64,000 bases of DNA from UBA6918 sp040754425 (GTDB lineage: Bacteria > Pseudomonadota > Gammaproteobacteria > Burkholderiales > Thiobacillaceae): assembly GCA_040754425.1 (NCBI GenBank), contig JBFMCR010000012.1, positions 67,496-131,495 of the forward strand, read 5' to 3'. Position numbers and translations under genes: made by a program. Shown one piece after another: positions 63,741-64,000 of the stretch. How positions within the stretch are numbered: position 1 is the first letter of the stretch; each line of letters begins with the position of its first letter. A model generated the notes under the pieces. It did not search any database, was not told the origin of the DNA, and was given only the letters and a program-made list of their open reading frames with translations.

Positions 63741-64000
63741 GTCAAGCCTGACGGGCAATTAGTACGGGTCAGCTTAACGCATTGCTGCGCTTCCACACCC
63801 CGCCTATCAACGTCCTGGTCTCGAACGACCCTTCACTGTGATCGAATCACAAGGGATATCTCATCTTGAGGCGAGTTTCACGCTTAGATGCTTTCAGCGT
63901 TTATCTCTTCCGTGCTTAGCTACCCGGCGATACGACTGGCGTCATAACCGGTACACCAGAGGCACGTCCACTCCGGTCCTCTCGTACTAGGAGCAGCCCC
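63741..64000 (-). rRNA. 23S ribosomal RNA, 3' end
   Basis: The last 260 nt of 23S rRNA, continuing beyond the window. The minus strand reads the 3' end (GCTGACCCGTACTAATTGCC then CGTCAGGCTTGAC), and 63990 back carries the conserved sarcin-loop-side CTAGTACGAGAGGACCGGAG. The 3' boundary is placed at about 63741 by comparison with E. coli. Confidence 0.95.

Overview
The window reads as chromosomal DNA of a high-GC betaproteobacterium, most likely a denitrifying, sulfide-oxidising member of the Nitrosomonadales/Rhodocyclales side of the class. The reasons are the start of a cytochrome cd1 nitrite reductase (nirS) beside a Dnr-like regulator, a flavocytochrome c sulfide dehydrogenase pair, a 13-gene nuo operon with separate nuoC and nuoD plus a DUF2818 gene, and the secG-tRNA-Leu-nuoA and trmJ/suhB/iscR neighbourhoods. 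The genus cannot be fixed from the sequence alone.

Layout. 1-1.4 kb: nirS (partial) divergent from a Crp/Fnr regulator across an FNR/DNR box. 1.4-8.1 kb: complete isc operon (cysE, iscR, iscS, iscU, iscA, hscB, hscA, fdx, iscX, leftward) with two tandem IscR-type boxes before iscR and another before cysE. 8.1-9.7 kb: trmJ and suhB. 9.8-14.6 kb: an accessory same-strand cassette of six genes (TIGR04255-like protein, PrlF-tailed antitoxin, YhaV-like toxin, DUF262/HNH protein, GHKL ATPase with STAS-like N-terminus, DUF4325 STAS-like protein) inserted between suhB and mutS. 17.4-18.2 kb: a HigBA-type toxin-antitoxin pair whose toxin is frameshifted, beside a long inverted repeat. 18.2-33.1 kb: DUF2818 and nuoN to nuoA (leftward). 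33.2-34.8 kb: tRNA-Leu, secG, tpiA and a small unknown gene. 34.9-41.6 kb: pstS, an unknown lipoprotein, and pstCAB under a Pho box. 41.7-46.6 kb: glmM, folP, ftsH, rlmE. 46.7-55.4 kb: yhbY, DUF4149, greA, carB, carA, grxC, dapB, a long BamE-like lipoprotein, fur. 55.5-60.4 kb: recN, nadK, hrcA, hemH. 60.5-62.2 kb: cytochrome c and fccB. 62.2-64 kb: DUF924 remnant, tRNA-Arg, comEA-like gene, IS3 remnant, then the 5S and the 3' end of the 23S rRNA gene (minus strand).

Most of the window is core metabolism and housekeeping. Three things stand out. First, the six-gene cassette couples an RNase-type toxin and a GmrSD-like nuclease to what looks like an anti-sigma-type partner switch; this is the best candidate for an undescribed system. 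Second, a dispersed family of degenerate 7-mer (and related 9-mer) repeats sits in many gene gaps, usually as two inverted arms around a short core, and sometimes runs into coding sequence. Third, several genes are decayed (higB, DUF924, IS3) and cluster near the edges of conserved blocks.
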